From Sanguibacter antarcticus (GTDB lineage Bacteria > Actinomycetota > Actinomycetes > Actinomycetales > Cellulomonadaceae): a DNA stretch of 64,000 nt. How positions within the stretch are numbered: the first letter of the stretch is position 1; each line of letters begins with the position of its first letter. Positions 1-8,331 of this stretch are shown one piece after another. Both the position numbers and the translations under genes were made by a program. The stretch spans positions 2,790,001 to 2,854,000 of the forward strand of contig NZ_PDJG01000001.1 of NCBI RefSeq assembly GCF_002564005.1. Reading direction: 5' to 3'. The notes under the pieces are model-generated. The model did no database searches and was not told the origin of the DNA. It saw only the letters and a program-made list of their open reading frames with translations.

Positions 1-1
1 T

Positions 2-93
2 GTATCGATCAGGAGATACGAAAGTAGAGCACCCCTACGCCGACCGCATCAGCGAGCACTACTCTCGTATCGCCCAGTTGATACAATCAACGC
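2..93 (+). promoter_or_regulatory. abiE promoter with two AbiEi-type operators
   Basis: Two copies of the same perfect inverted repeat, GTATC-N8-GATAC, lie at 2-19 and 67-84, 65 bases apart. The second overlaps a -10-like box TACAAT (82-87) that ends 6 bases before the ATG at 94, and there is no Shine-Dalgarno sequence, so the transcript is probably leaderless. AbiEi antitoxins of characterised type IV systems bind paired inverted repeats upstream of their own operon and repress it; the arrangement here matches. The assignment is inferred from position and symmetry. Confidence 0.7.
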
Positions 94-1119
94 ATGACGA
101 CCACCCTTGTGCTAGCGAAGGTCTCTCAGCTTGCCGCTGGGCAATGGGGGCTGCTCACCACCGCGCAAGCAGAGCGCGAAGGGGTGACTCGACTGCACCT
201 GACTCGCCTTGCTGGCGCGGATATCCTCGAACGCGTCGACCGCGGCGTGTACGCGACCACGTCTTCACCGATCGAGCACCGCACGCTACGTGCCGCATGG
301 CTTGCGCTCGACCCCAGTCACACCGCCGAAGAGCGACTGGCTGACCCGATCGCCAGCGGTGTCGTCTCGCACACCTCTGCGGCAGGGCTGCACCGACTCG
401 GTGACCTGCTCGACGACCGACCGGAGATCACCCTTCCCCACCGAAAGCAGACACGGCGCGGCATCCGCCTGCATCGCCTTACCCTGACCGACAGTGATGT
501 CACGTTCGTTGACGGGCTCCCTACCACCACCGTGGAGCGCACTGTCGCTGACCTTCTGTGTGATGGCCACGACCCTGAGCACATCGCGCAGATCATCGGC
601 CAAGGTGTACGCCGTGGAGTGATCAACGTGACCGACCTCGCCGTTCACCTCGAGCCGTCCGCGCGCCGGTACGGGCAAGCGGACGGACCTGCGCTCGTCG
701 AGCACCTTCTGGACCTCGTGGGACTTAGCCCCACAGCCCTCGTTCGTGACCTCGCCAACAGCGGCGCCGGCAGAGAGCTCGTCGCAGCTGGCCACTACGC
801 GGGCGCGGCTAGCGCCATCACGGCCATCAGCGATGCCCTCAGCACTCTCATGCCAGGCATGCTGGGCCAGGACAAGACGTCAACGAATTCCCTCGCGGGC
901 GTCCTCGAGGGCTTCAAGACGATCCAGGCGCAGATGGCGATGTCGGTGGCGCTTCCACAGTTCGCGTCCATGAACACAGCTGGGTTCCGCGTTGCCACAG
1001 CAGCGTGGGAACCGTCAGTGACGGTCGCGCAGCATGCTGCTTCCGACGTTGGCACTCGATCGACGGCTCAAGCAGTTGCTGCTGTCATGCACAGCGATGA
1101 GCCTGAGGGCGACGAGTGA
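94..1119 (+). CDS. abiEi: Type IV toxin-antitoxin antitoxin, AbiEi family
   Basis: 341 residues. The N-terminal part (about residues 10-65, 'QWGLLTTAQAEREGVTR' to 'RGVYA') is the winged-helix AbiEi_4-type DNA-binding domain: a segment resembling 'G..T..qa...G.s...l.rl...G.l.rv.rGvY'. The remainder is the AbiEi C-terminal domain with the segment 'TTTVERTVADLLCDG', typical of this family. In this family the protein both represses the operon and antagonises the AbiEii nucleotidyltransferase without binding it. The gene overlaps the next by four bases (GTGA at 1116-1119), the usual bicistronic coupling. The C-terminal 80 residues (about 240-341) are Ala/Ser/Thr-rich and look lineage-specific. The start at 94 is chosen because it sits 6 bases after a -10-like box. 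Confidence 0.8.
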   Translation: MTTTLVLAKVSQLAAGQWGLLTTAQAEREGVTRLHLTRLAGADILERVDRGVYATTSSPIEHRTLRAAWLALDPSHTAEERLADPIASGVVSHTSAAGLHRLGDLLDDRPEITLPHRKQTRRGIRLHRLTLTDSDVTFVDGLPTTTVERTVADLLCDGHDPEHIAQIIGQGVRRGVINVTDLAVHLEPSARRYGQADGPALVEHLLDLVGLSPTALVRDLANSGAGRELVAAGHYAGAASAITAISDALSTLMPGMLGQDKTSTNSLAGVLEGFKTIQAQMAMSVALPQFASMNTAGFRVATAAWEPSVTVAQHAASDVGTRSTAQAVAAVMHSDEPEGDE

Positions 1120-2026
1120 CAAGCGCCGGCGAGTATCGCTCCGGCGTCGCAGTATGGGCGGCAGTGACGTCGCGCGCGAAGGCGACCGCGAAGGAGACCG
1201 GAGTGGATTCGGCCGCGCTGATGCGACGTTTCGTGTTCGGACGGTTCCTCGCTCGTGTCTTCCACGACCCGGCTGCACCGTGGGTGCTCAAGGGGGTACC
1301 GCGATTCTCGCTCGCGTGCACGACGCCAGAACCACCAAAGATGTTGACCTGCTGGGACAGCTCAGCAATCTCGATGCCGCGGTGGACGCACTCCGCACAT
1401 CCACCGCTCTTGATCTCAGTGACCACTTTCGGTTTGTAGTCACGAAGGTCGATCGCACCCTCGGAGGCGAAAATCAGCCCGGCGTGAACGGGTGCCGAGT
1501 GAACATCGACGCTTACTGCGGCACAGCGCAGAAGGGCTCTTTCGGAGTCGACCTGGTCACTGGATCCCTGATGACCGGTGCCCCCGAGCTACTCACCGAC
1601 CCAGTGCTAGATCTGCGCGGGATCAATGCGCCCACGATGCGCCTGTACTCGGTAGTCGATCACATCGCTGACAAGCTGTGCGCCACACAGTCGACGTACG
1701 GCGCCGCCGGTGACCAACCGTCCAGTCGGGTGCGTGACCTTGTAGACCTCGTGGTGCTCGCTAGCGCTCAGGACATTGACGGTTCAGCTCTGATCGCTGC
1801 CATCCGGGGTGAGTGGATGCACCGTGGCCTGCCCGGCGTCCCAGTGTTTGCGCCGCCGCAATCGTGGGAGCGGCTGTACACGCCACTGGCGAAGAAGGTG
1901 CCAGCGTGTGCCCACGCCACGTCGTTCGAAGCCGCCGTTGCCCATATCGGCGCGTTTCTAGGCCCAGTGCTCGACGGGGACGCGACGAGTCGCCTCTGGT
2001 CTGCGGGCGACCACGTCTGGCAGTAG
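1116..2026 (+). pseudogene. abiEii: AbiEii-type nucleotidyltransferase toxin, frameshifted
   Basis: The GTG at 1116 overlaps the antitoxin stop. The first 60 residues read 'MTSAGEYRSGVAVWAAV...' and end in 'WVLKG' in one frame; the rest of the family's signature, 'GGTAILARVHDARTTKDVDLL', continues in the next frame through to the stop at 2026. The AbiEii/DUF1814 active site is a K-G-G-T...R-x-T-x-D-x-D pattern, so both halves clearly belong together. The break falls in a run of five G at 1292-1296; six G would restore 'KGGTA'. Either the toxin is inactivated by a one-base deletion, the run is a phase-variation site, or it is a homopolymer sequencing error. Restored, the protein would be about 303 residues, normal for the family. 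Confidence 0.75.
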
Positions 2027-2142
2027 CCCAGTGAGCTCCGACATCGCAGTGCTACCCCGGGAGTTGCTCGATGGCCCCCGAGATCGGGCCGACCAGAGCA
2101 CCGCCGAGCGCACCGCCGACCTAGATATGTAGAGTTAGGGAT

Positions 2143-2457
2143 ATGAGTCGTTCGTTGCGTCGGACGCCGGCGATGGTCGATGTCCTGGGTTGTCTGCTCG
2201 GTGCTGGTGAGGCTGTCTGGGGTCTCAGCATCTCCGCCGCGACCGGACGTCCCACCGGGACCGTCTATCCGCTGCTGGTTCGCCTTGAGCAGGCCTCCGT
2301 CGTGACGTCGGACTGGGAGCCTGCCAATGATCGGCCTGGGCCCCGTCGCCGCTTCTATGCGCTGACGCCAGCTGGCTGCGACTGGGCCAGCGGCGTGTGC
2401 GCCGCCAGGCAACCAGCTCGCAGCAGTCGGCCAGCGCTGCGGGTGGTGGTGGCGTGA
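2143..2457 (+). CDS. PadR-family transcriptional regulator
   Basis: 104 residues. The winged-helix core is seen in 'LGCLLGAGEAVWGLSISAATGRPTGTVYPLLVRLEQASVV' followed by 'GPRRRFYALTPAG', which is the PadR pattern (helix-turn-helix then 'R+.Y.LT..G' wing). PadR repressors control a linked target, often a membrane protein. The gene overlaps the following one by four bases (GTGA 2454-2457). A -10-like TAGAGT at 2130-2135 is 7 bases before the ATG, suggesting a leaderless mRNA. The family call is firm; the ligand is unknown. Confidence 0.8.
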   Translation: MSRSLRRTPAMVDVLGCLLGAGEAVWGLSISAATGRPTGTVYPLLVRLEQASVVTSDWEPANDRPGPRRRFYALTPAGCDWASGVCAARQPARSSRPALRVVVA

Positions 2458-3044
2458 GCCGGGCCGCACGTCGCTTGAGCCGGGCGATCAGGACAACGCC
2501 GTCGAGGGATCGTGATCGGTACGCCAGGGAGTGGCGCGGCGACATGGATGGCGCGATAGAGCTCGGTCTGTCCCCAGCAGAGGTGGCTCGGGGTGCACGT
2601 CGCGTCGCATGGCGCCTGCGAGTGCAGTCCTGGGAACGGGCCTTGTCCGGCGCGGAAGGCGGACGCAGGGCGGCGTTCGCCTGGGCTGGCGTTCTAGCCT
2701 CGCTGCCCGTCCTCTTCATGGTCGGCGGAGTTCTCGCCCCGCTCGTCGTCCCCGCCGCGCTCCTCGTGGCGCTCCTGGTGACGCGTCACGGTCCATCTCG
2801 GGCGGGCCGCGTCGTGATGCTGAGCGCAGCGGTCCTGTGGCTGGCGTGCACAGTCCTTTTCTGGTGGCTCTGGGGCGTGGGATTCGACGCTGCCGACGCG
2901 GGCCAGCCTCCTCCTGCCGTCATGGGGTGGTACGGGCCATCGTTCTGGGTGGGCCTCGGCGCCTTCGTCACCTTCTGGATCGCCTTCGTCGTCAGAGTCG
3001 TCCAGGTCGCCTCAACACGCGGAACCGTCCACAGCAGGTCCTAG
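2454..3044 (+). CDS. Membrane protein coupled to PadR regulator
   Basis: About 196 residues from the GTG at 2454, which overlaps the PadR stop and is therefore preferred over an upstream GTG. The first 70 residues are soluble, basic and helical ('RDRYAREWRGDMDGAIELGLSPAEVARGARRVAWRLR'), then four hydrophobic segments follow (roughly residues 82-100, 103-117, 125-145, 170-190). Small PadR-linked proteins with a cytosolic helical part and a few membrane spans are common in actinobacteria; PadR probably controls its own operon with this protein. No enzymatic motif is seen and no function is assigned. Confidence 0.65.
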   Translation: MSRAARRLSRAIRTTPSRDRDRYAREWRGDMDGAIELGLSPAEVARGARRVAWRLRVQSWERALSGAEGGRRAAFAWAGVLASLPVLFMVGGVLAPLVVPAALLVALLVTRHGPSRAGRVVMLSAAVLWLACTVLFWWLWGVGFDAADAGQPPPAVMGWYGPSFWVGLGAFVTFWIAFVVRVVQVASTRGTVHSRS

Positions 3045-3129
3045 GTCGTCCTCGGTCTCAGCCCGACCACCCGCCCCGCGCCATAGCCAGGAAGCGCCCA
3101 AGCAGGGTCGAGGACCGCGACAGAACGAC

Positions 3130-4341
3130 CTATCGGACGTCAGCCAAGACCAGAGCGTCGAGGGCACGCGCCCGCCAGCGTTGACCGGACCGGACACCCA
3201 TCGGCCTGCCACGGCGCGTGAGCTCCTCGGCCAGCACCGCACCAGACACCGACGGGTCGGCGCGCACCATCTCGATCGCCAGGTCGAGGATCGAGGGCAC
3301 GTCTGCCGACAGATCCTCAGAACCACCGACACCCACGACCGCGAAACTCTCGTCGGCACGATCGTCGTGGCGATCGACCGCTGTGTCGCCGTCGCGATCG
3401 ACGACGACGTCGGCATCGATGTGACCGATGTCAACGCCGTCACCGCCATCACCGCCGTCACCGCCATCACCAGCCAGGTCAGCCGGTGTCACCGCCGGCG
3501 CCTCGACCGTCGTGTCGTAGCGGTCGATCTGGGTGGTGACCGACGCCGGCGGCGCCGACGCGGCCGCGACCAGGGACCTGCCACCGCCGACACTCAGCTC
3601 GAGCCGCGGCACGACCGGCTCGTGCGACGGGTCCGGACATCCCGGCAGCCCCGCCACCCGCGTGGCGTCCGGCAGACGATCGACCTCGCCGACCGCGGCC
3701 AGCACAGCACCGAGCGTCGCCACCGGCGGTGCCACCCGCAACGCCCGCAGGTGCGCACGGTCCAGCCGTCGCCGGGCACGACGCCCCCGCGCCGTCGCCG
3801 ACAGACCTGAGCCCTCCAGCCGTCGCACCACCAAGGCTGCACGCGCCACCCCCAGCAGGCGCCGGTCACGACGCACCTCCACCAGCGTCCGCTCCGCCTG
3901 CTCGGCACGAGCAGCCTGCAGCACCCGCTCCCACAACCACGCTGCCACCAACGGCGCGACGAACCGCACCGCCGCCGCCAGCACCGACCCTGGCTCCACC
4001 AACCACGTCGTGGAACCGTCCGCCCTCGTCACGACGAGCTCGTGGACCCCCGCCAGCAGCCCCGACGTCCCCGACACCACCCACACCGCGACCGCGTCAG
4101 CGCCACCCGGACGACCCGCCAGCGCCGCAGCACGCGCCAGCAACGCCGACGACACGAGCGCCAGCTCGAGGAACGACGCCAGCGCGACCGCCGCCAGCAC
4201 AGGAAAACCCAGCACGTCGATGGCGAGGAACGTCATCCCCTGCGCCGCGAGAACCGTCGGCACCACAGCGCCCACCGCAGCGACAGCCGTCGCCTGCCGG
4301 CGCGCACGCTCAGCAGGCCCTATCGAGACCTTGTCGCTCAT
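3130..4341 (-). CDS. DUF2637-type membrane protein with C-terminal helical domain
   Basis: 403 residues. The N-terminal half has four hydrophobic segments (about residues 17-40, 44-70, 85-100, 122-142: 'AQGMTFLAIDVLGFPVLAAVALASFLELALV') matching DUF2637 proteins, which are usually found on actinobacterial conjugative plasmids and integrative elements. A basic arginine-rich stretch follows (about 155-195), then an acidic Asp/Gly linker with a GDGGDGGDGGDG run (encoded by near-perfect short repeats around 3437-3472), and finally a C-terminal segment 'ILDLAIEMVRADPSVSGAVLAEELTRRGRPMG' that looks like a winged-helix DNA-binding fold. No replication or transfer genes accompany it, so it may be a remnant of a mobile element. 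Its function is unknown. Confidence 0.65.
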   Translation of the reverse strand: MSDKVSIGPAERARRQATAVAAVGAVVPTVLAAQGMTFLAIDVLGFPVLAAVALASFLELALVSSALLARAAALAGRPGGADAVAVWVVSGTSGLLAGVHELVVTRADGSTTWLVEPGSVLAAAVRFVAPLVAAWLWERVLQAARAEQAERTLVEVRRDRRLLGVARAALVVRRLEGSGLSATARGRRARRRLDRAHLRALRVAPPVATLGAVLAAVGEVDRLPDATRVAGLPGCPDPSHEPVVPRLELSVGGGRSLVAAASAPPASVTTQIDRYDTTVEAPAVTPADLAGDGGDGGDGGDGVDIGHIDADVVVDRDGDTAVDRHDDRADESFAVVGVGGSEDLSADVPSILDLAIEMVRADPSVSGAVLAEELTRRGRPMGVRSGQRWRARALDALVLADVR

Positions 4342-4588
4342 CGCCGCACCCCGCAGGGCTGCGCGTCCACGGCGTGCAGAGGCACACGGGCCGGACGAGC
4401 GCGAGAGACATCAGAAAGGTCCATGGACAAGGGAATCCTCCAGTACATCGGTGGGTTCTCTGCCCGACAGCGCGGGCGCACCGTCGGGCACTGTGACGCG
4501 TGCCGGGTGCAGGGTCGAGTGGAGGCTCGGTGATGACGGTCCGACCGTAGTCGAGGTGGCGTCGTGGCGGAAGGGCTCACGGGCCTGG
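4338..4588. other. Intergenic stretch with two possible tiny ORFs
   Basis: Between the DUF2637 gene and the sigma factor. On the minus strand an ATG at 4424 opens a 28-codon frame ('MDLSDVSRARPARV...') that ends at 4338, overlapping the DUF2637 start by ATGA, which would suit a translationally coupled leader peptide. On the plus strand an ATG at 4423, preceded by AAAGG, opens a 36-codon frame ending at 4533 that contains a CxxC pair ('GHCDACR'). Neither can be told from chance here. Confidence 0.25.
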
Positions 4589-5902
4589 TCAGCCGGTCGG
4601 ATCGGGTTCGTCGCGTCGTGCAGGCCCGGGGGCCGTCTCGGCCATGCGCTTGCTGAGGAACCGGCGCTCGACCTCCGACGGTGCAAGCTCCCGGGCCCGC
4701 CAGTACTCGCGGTGCGCCTCGGTTCGTCTGCCCAGGCGCCGCAAGAGGTCACCTTTCGCCGCAGGGAGCAGGTGGTAGCCGTCGAGGGACCGTTCCCGCT
4801 CCAGCCGATCGATGAGCTCCAGGCCATCCTCTGGTCCGTGCGACATCGCGACGGCGACAGCACGGTTGAGCTCGACGACCGGGGACGGGGCGATCTGTCC
4901 GAGGCGGCCATAGAGCGCGGCCACCGTGGCGAAGTCCGTGCTGCCCGCGTCCGGGGCGGACATGTGGCAGGCGGCGATGGCAGCCTGGACGCAGTAGCTG
5001 CCGGGCTGTGAGCGGTACGCGACTGCCAGCCGCTCGGCGGTCGCCAGGAGTGCCATCCCTTCCGCTGTCGCAGCTGCGTCCCACGAGCCGCGGTCCTGGT
5101 CTTCCAGCGTCACCAGGTCCCCCGCGGCGTCCGTCCGCGCCCCTCGCCGCGCATCGTGGAGCACCATGAGCGCGAGGAGACCGATGGCCTCCGGCTGCTC
5201 AGGAGAACCGTCGAGCAGTGCGCTCAGCAGCCGGGCGAGGCGGATCGCTTCCTCGACGAGGGGTTCGCGGACCAGCGTGCTGGCCCCCGTCGCCGAATAG
5301 CCTTCGTTGAACAGGAGATAGAGGACGGACAGGATGCCGGCAGTGCGCTCCGAGATGAGCTCCGGCGGCGGCACGCGGTAGGGAATCCCTGCGTTCCGGA
5401 TCTTGGCACGAGCCCGGACGAGCCGTTTCGACATGGTCGCTTCTGAGACGAGGAACGCGCGGGCGATCTCACCGGTGGTGAGGCCAGCGACCGTGCGCAG
5501 CGTCAGAGCCACCTGGGCCTCGAGCGGGAGGGCCGGGTGGCAACAGGTGTAGACGAGCCGCAGCCTGTCGTCCACAGCAGGATCGGTGCGGGGCTCGTCC
5601 GGCGCCTCGTCGAGCTCGACGAGCGCTGCCAGCTGACGCACCGCCCTCGTCTCGCGGGCAGCACTGCGCAGACGATCGATCGCCCGGTTCTTCGCGACGG
5701 TGGTCAGCCAGGCCCCGGTGCTGCGAGGGACGCCCCGGACCGGCCAGACGACCAGAGCCCGCGCGAACGCGTCCTGGACGCAGTCCTCCGCAAGGCTCCA
5801 GTCGCCCGTGACCCGGATGAGGGTGGCCATGATGCGCGCGGTCTCCGTTGCGGAGGCCGTCGCGACGGCAGCCTGCACCTGCGTCATCGGCTCCGTCACC
5901 AC
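4589..5902 (-). CDS. ECF-type RNA polymerase sigma factor with long C-terminal extension (ECF42-like)
   Basis: 437 residues from a GTG at 5902 with a GGGGAGGGGG ribosome-binding region just upstream; a second GTG follows at 5899. Region 2 is seen in 'WSLAEDCVQDAFARALVVWPVRGVPRSTGAWLTTVAKNRAIDRLRS' and region 4 in 'LPLEAQVALTLRTVAGLTTGEIARAFLVSEATMSKRLVRARAKIR'. The C-terminal 240 residues ('LYLLFNEGYSATGA' onward) form the DUF6596/TPR-like extension that marks the ECF42 group; there is no anti-sigma factor nearby, which is normal because the extension is thought to be regulatory. It follows the DGPF protein gene by 29 bases, the conserved context of this group. Confidence 0.85.
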   Translation of the reverse strand: MVTEPMTQVQAAVATASATETARIMATLIRVTGDWSLAEDCVQDAFARALVVWPVRGVPRSTGAWLTTVAKNRAIDRLRSAARETRAVRQLAALVELDEAPDEPRTDPAVDDRLRLVYTCCHPALPLEAQVALTLRTVAGLTTGEIARAFLVSEATMSKRLVRARAKIRNAGIPYRVPPPELISERTAGILSVLYLLFNEGYSATGASTLVREPLVEEAIRLARLLSALLDGSPEQPEAIGLLALMVLHDARRGARTDAAGDLVTLEDQDRGSWDAAATAEGMALLATAERLAVAYRSQPGSYCVQAAIAACHMSAPDAGSTDFATVAALYGRLGQIAPSPVVELNRAVAVAMSHGPEDGLELIDRLERERSLDGYHLLPAAKGDLLRRLGRRTEAHREYWRARELAPSEVERRFLSKRMAETAPGPARRDEPDPTG

Positions 5903-5928
5903 GACCCCCTCCCCGGATGTCGGCCGAT

Positions 5929-6003
5929 CGCCTACTCGCCGGTCGCCTGCTCGTCGGTCGCCTGCTCGTCGGTCGCCTGCTCGCCGGTCGCCTGCTCGCC
6001 GGT
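5929..6003. repeat. 15-bp tandem repeat, five units
   Basis: Five consecutive 15-base units of the type CGCCTGCTCGTCGGT lie at the 3' end of the DGPF gene; they differ only at one or two positions. They encode TGEQA/TDEQA repeats and could vary in copy number by slippage without changing frame. Confidence 0.85.
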
Positions 6004-6342
6004 CACCGGCTCGTCGAACGGCCACACCGGTCTGATCTCGATCTTGCCGAAGCGCGCCATGGGGTGCTTCGACGCCATCTCGATGGCCTCGTCGAGATCG
6101 GTGCAGTCGAGGATGTCGTAGCCCGCGATCCATTCTTTCGTCTCGGCGAACGGTCCGTCAGAGACCACCACCTCGCCGGCACGGACCGTGACGGTGGTCG
6201 CGTCCTCCACAGGGCGCAGCCTGTTGCCGTGGCGGGCGACGCCCCGGGCTCTCGTCTCGGCTACCCACTCCCCGATGTTGTCCTCAGCGGCGACGTACGC
6301 CGGTGCTGACGGATCCGTGCAGATGAAGAGCATGTATTCCAC
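5932..6342 (-). CDS. DGPF/YCII-domain protein, sigma factor partner
   Basis: 136 residues starting at a GTG (6342) with AAGGAG five bases upstream; it reads 'VEYMLFICTDPSAPAY...'. The diagnostic 'VVVSDGPFAETKEWIAGYDILDCTDLDEAIEMASKHP' is the DGPF/YciI-like dimeric fold. Such proteins are the standard partners of ECF42 sigma factors and are often their regulon members; the biochemical role is unsettled. The last 23 residues are a tandem five-residue repeat (TGEQA/TDEQA), encoded by a 15-bp tandem repeat (5929-6003); this tail is absent from typical family members. Confidence 0.8.
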   Translation of the reverse strand: MEYMLFICTDPSAPAYVAAEDNIGEWVAETRARGVARHGNRLRPVEDATTVTVRAGEVVVSDGPFAETKEWIAGYDILDCTDLDEAIEMASKHPMARFGKIEIRPVWPFDEPVTGEQATGEQATDEQATDEQATGE

Positions 6343-6434
6343 GATGACTCCTTCGTGTTGGTCGGTACACCAGCACGACGTCCGGGATGCCGCCAGGAGG
6401 ACACGTCCCGAGATCTCGTGTCCCTGAAGAGACA

Positions 6435-6472
6435 GCACCGGCCGTCGCCCCGCGAGGGACGACGGCCGGTGC
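6435..6472 (-). terminator. Terminator of the betaine transporter operon
   Basis: A perfect 13-bp inverted repeat (GCACCGGCCGTCG at 6435-6447 with its complement at 6460-6472) around a 12-base loop lies 26 bases beyond the stop of the substrate-binding protein. No T-run follows, as is common in actinobacteria. Confidence 0.75.
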
Positions 6473-6498
6473 AGTCGTGTGCGTCCGTGCTATCCGAG

Positions 6499-7518
6499 CT
6501 ATCCGAGCACTGCGTCCGAGGAGAAGATCAGACCGAGCGTGATCGTCCCGCTCTTGAGCGCTTCCTTCGTCAGCGGGCCGCCCGCGTCGAGGGACGTGAA
6601 CTCCGCGACGTCGAGACCGTAGGTGTCCTGGAGGCCCAGCTGGCAGAACGGGCGCTCGGGGCACTCCGGCGGTCCGCCGAGGACGATCCCGCCGCAGTTC
6701 TCGGCAAGGTCCGTGAGGGTCGTGAGGTCGTGCTCGGTCGCGAACGCTTCCGTCACCGCGAAGGCGTTCTGGTCCTGCGCGTCCGCCGGCTCGCCGACGA
6801 CGAGGCCCACGCCCTCGGCGAGGGTCGTCAGCTCCGTCATCGTGGCGTCGAGGTCAGGGGTGGCCACGGACTCCGCGCCCTCGCCGTTCACCTTGACGTT
6901 GAGGAACTCGGTGAGCGTGCTCACGTACTCCGGCAGCACGGTGACGGACCCGGACTCGAGGTCCGTGAGGTAGAGCTCGCGGTTGCCGACGTCCTGCGTC
7001 GAGGCGTCGTACCCGGCAGAGTTGAGCACCTCGGCGTAGAGGTTCGCGAGCGTCGCGCCCTCGGAGAAGTTCGGCGAGCCGACGACCACCGAGCGTCCCT
7101 CGCCGACCTGCTCGGTCGCAGCGAGTCCCTGCTCCTCGACGAAGGCCTGCGCGGCCTGCGCGGACGTCTGCCGGTCGATGTCGACCGCCTTGTTCAGCGC
7201 GACGAGGCCGTCGGTGTCGAGCACCGCGGACACCGTGTTGAGGAGCGTGACGAGCTCCGGGTCGTCAGCGGCAGCAGCCCCGTTGACGGCCGGCACGATG
7301 TTGTCAGGGTTCTGCAGGTTCTGGTCGTCGACGAGCGCGACGAGCGCGTCTCCGGGCACGGCCTCGCACACGGCGAGGTCGGACGCGGTGGTCGACGTCG
7401 CGGTCCCGGACCCGCTGTCGGAGGAACCTGGCGAGCCGCACGCCGCCAGGAGGACGACGACGCCCATCGCCGCGGCGAGCCTCGCCGTCGGTGCGGACGT
7501 GAAGGTAGACCTGTGCAT
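6499..7518 (-). CDS. Glycine betaine/osmoprotectant ABC transporter substrate-binding lipoprotein
   Basis: 339 residues. The lipoprotein signal 'AAMGVVVLLAAC' places the lipidated Cys at about residue 26, followed by a Ser/Gly/Thr-rich linker. The mature protein has the OpuAC/OsmF fold signature: 'VVVGSPNFSEGATLANLYAEVLNSAGYD', then 'ELYLTDLESGSVTVLPEYVSTLTEFL'. A second region (about 35-130) with 'ALVALVDDQNLQNPDNIVPAVN' looks like a duplicated C-terminal lobe segment placed before the main domain, an arrangement I have not tried to match. Cysteines near 'AENCGGIVLGGPPECPERPFC' may form disulphides. It follows the two permease genes in the same direction and is the last gene of the operon. 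The substrate (betaine, choline or a related compound) is inferred from the family. Confidence 0.8.
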   Translation of the reverse strand: MHRSTFTSAPTARLAAAMGVVVLLAACGSPGSSDSGSGTATSTTASDLAVCEAVPGDALVALVDDQNLQNPDNIVPAVNGAAAADDPELVTLLNTVSAVLDTDGLVALNKAVDIDRQTSAQAAQAFVEEQGLAATEQVGEGRSVVVGSPNFSEGATLANLYAEVLNSAGYDASTQDVGNRELYLTDLESGSVTVLPEYVSTLTEFLNVKVNGEGAESVATPDLDATMTELTTLAEGVGLVVGEPADAQDQNAFAVTEAFATEHDLTTLTDLAENCGGIVLGGPPECPERPFCQLGLQDTYGLDVAEFTSLDAGGPLTKEALKSGTITLGLIFSSDAVLG

Positions 7519-7587
7519 CGTGCTCTCCTCAGAGGGTGGGACGTTTCCTCGACCATTTGATCCCGCCGAGCGGCGCGAGGCAACCGG

Positions 7588-8331
7588 TCAGGTGGACTCG
7601 CGGCGCGCTGCGGCCGTGACACGCATCTGGGGAGGCGTCACGAGCCGCTGGCCAGCGGCAAGAACACCTTCGACGAGCAGGCACAGGACGGCGACGAGAA
7701 ATCCCCCGGCGATGACCTGCCCATAGCGTTGTGTGCCGAAGCCCTCGACGACGATGCGTCCCAGCCCGCCGCCGCCCACGAGCGCCGCGAGCGGGATCGT
7801 CGCGACGACCTGCACGGTCGCGCTGCGCAGGCCGGTCGCGATGAGCGGCATCGCCAGCGGGAGCTCGACACCGAGCAGCACGCGCCGCCCCGAGAGGCCC
7901 ATGCCGCGGGCGGCGTCCCGGACGTCCGCGTCGACCTCGACGATACCCGCGTACGCGTTGGCGAGGATGACCGGGAGCGCGAAGATCGCCGCAGCGAGCA
8001 CGGTCGGGCGGTTGCCGAAACCGAGCCCTGTCGTGGCAAAGATCGTCAGGAGCGCGAAGGTCGGCAGCGCACGGGACACGTTGGCGATCACCACGGTCGT
8101 CGCGCCCGCACCGGGCCCTGCGCTGCGCCGTGCCCGGCCCGAGTGCGTGGTTCCCGGTGCGTGCGCCCCGTGCCCGAGGAGCACGCCGAGCGGCAGAGCG
8201 ACGAGCGTCGCGAGCAGCACAGCGACGACCGTCATCGCGAGGTGCTCCCCCGCGAGAGAGAAGACACCCGAGGGCCCCGTCCAGTTGAGCGGGTCGTTGA
8301 GCCACAGGAACGCGCTGCGCAGGTCGTTCAC
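7588..8331 (-). CDS. Osmoprotectant ABC transporter permease (OpuCD/OpuCB type)
   Basis: 247 residues from a GTG at 8331 that overlaps the stop of the upstream permease (GTGA). The BPD_transp_1 signature is present: 'ANAYAGIVEVDADVRDAARGMGLSGRRVLLGVELPLAMPLIATGLRSATVQVVATIPLAALVGGGGLG', including the EAA-type loop contacting the ATPase. About five to six membrane spans are seen. A Gly/Ala/His-rich insertion (about residues 54-75) separates the first two helices. It pairs with the neighbouring permease as a heterodimer, and the next gene encodes the binding protein. Confidence 0.85.
   Translation of the reverse strand: MNDLRSAFLWLNDPLNWTGPSGVFSLAGEHLAMTVVAVLLATLVALPLGVLLGHGAHAPGTTHSGRARRSAGPGAGATTVVIANVSRALPTFALLTIFATTGLGFGNRPTVLAAAIFALPVILANAYAGIVEVDADVRDAARGMGLSGRRVLLGVELPLAMPLIATGLRSATVQVVATIPLAALVGGGGLGRIVVEGFGTQRYGQVIAGGFLVAVLCLLVEGVLAAGQRLVTPPQMRVTAAARREST

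Noticed and set aside
1286..1300. Programmed -1 frameshift in the AbiEii gene
   Set aside because: The site (C AAG GGG G) does not fit the X XXY YYZ slippery pattern and AbiEii toxins are not known to use frameshifting; a mutation, phase variation or read error is simpler.
3431..3475. CRISPR-like short repeats
   Set aside because: They are codon-level Gly-Asp repeats in a coding gene, without spacers. The other tandem repeats (5929, 50547) are likewise coding minisatellites.
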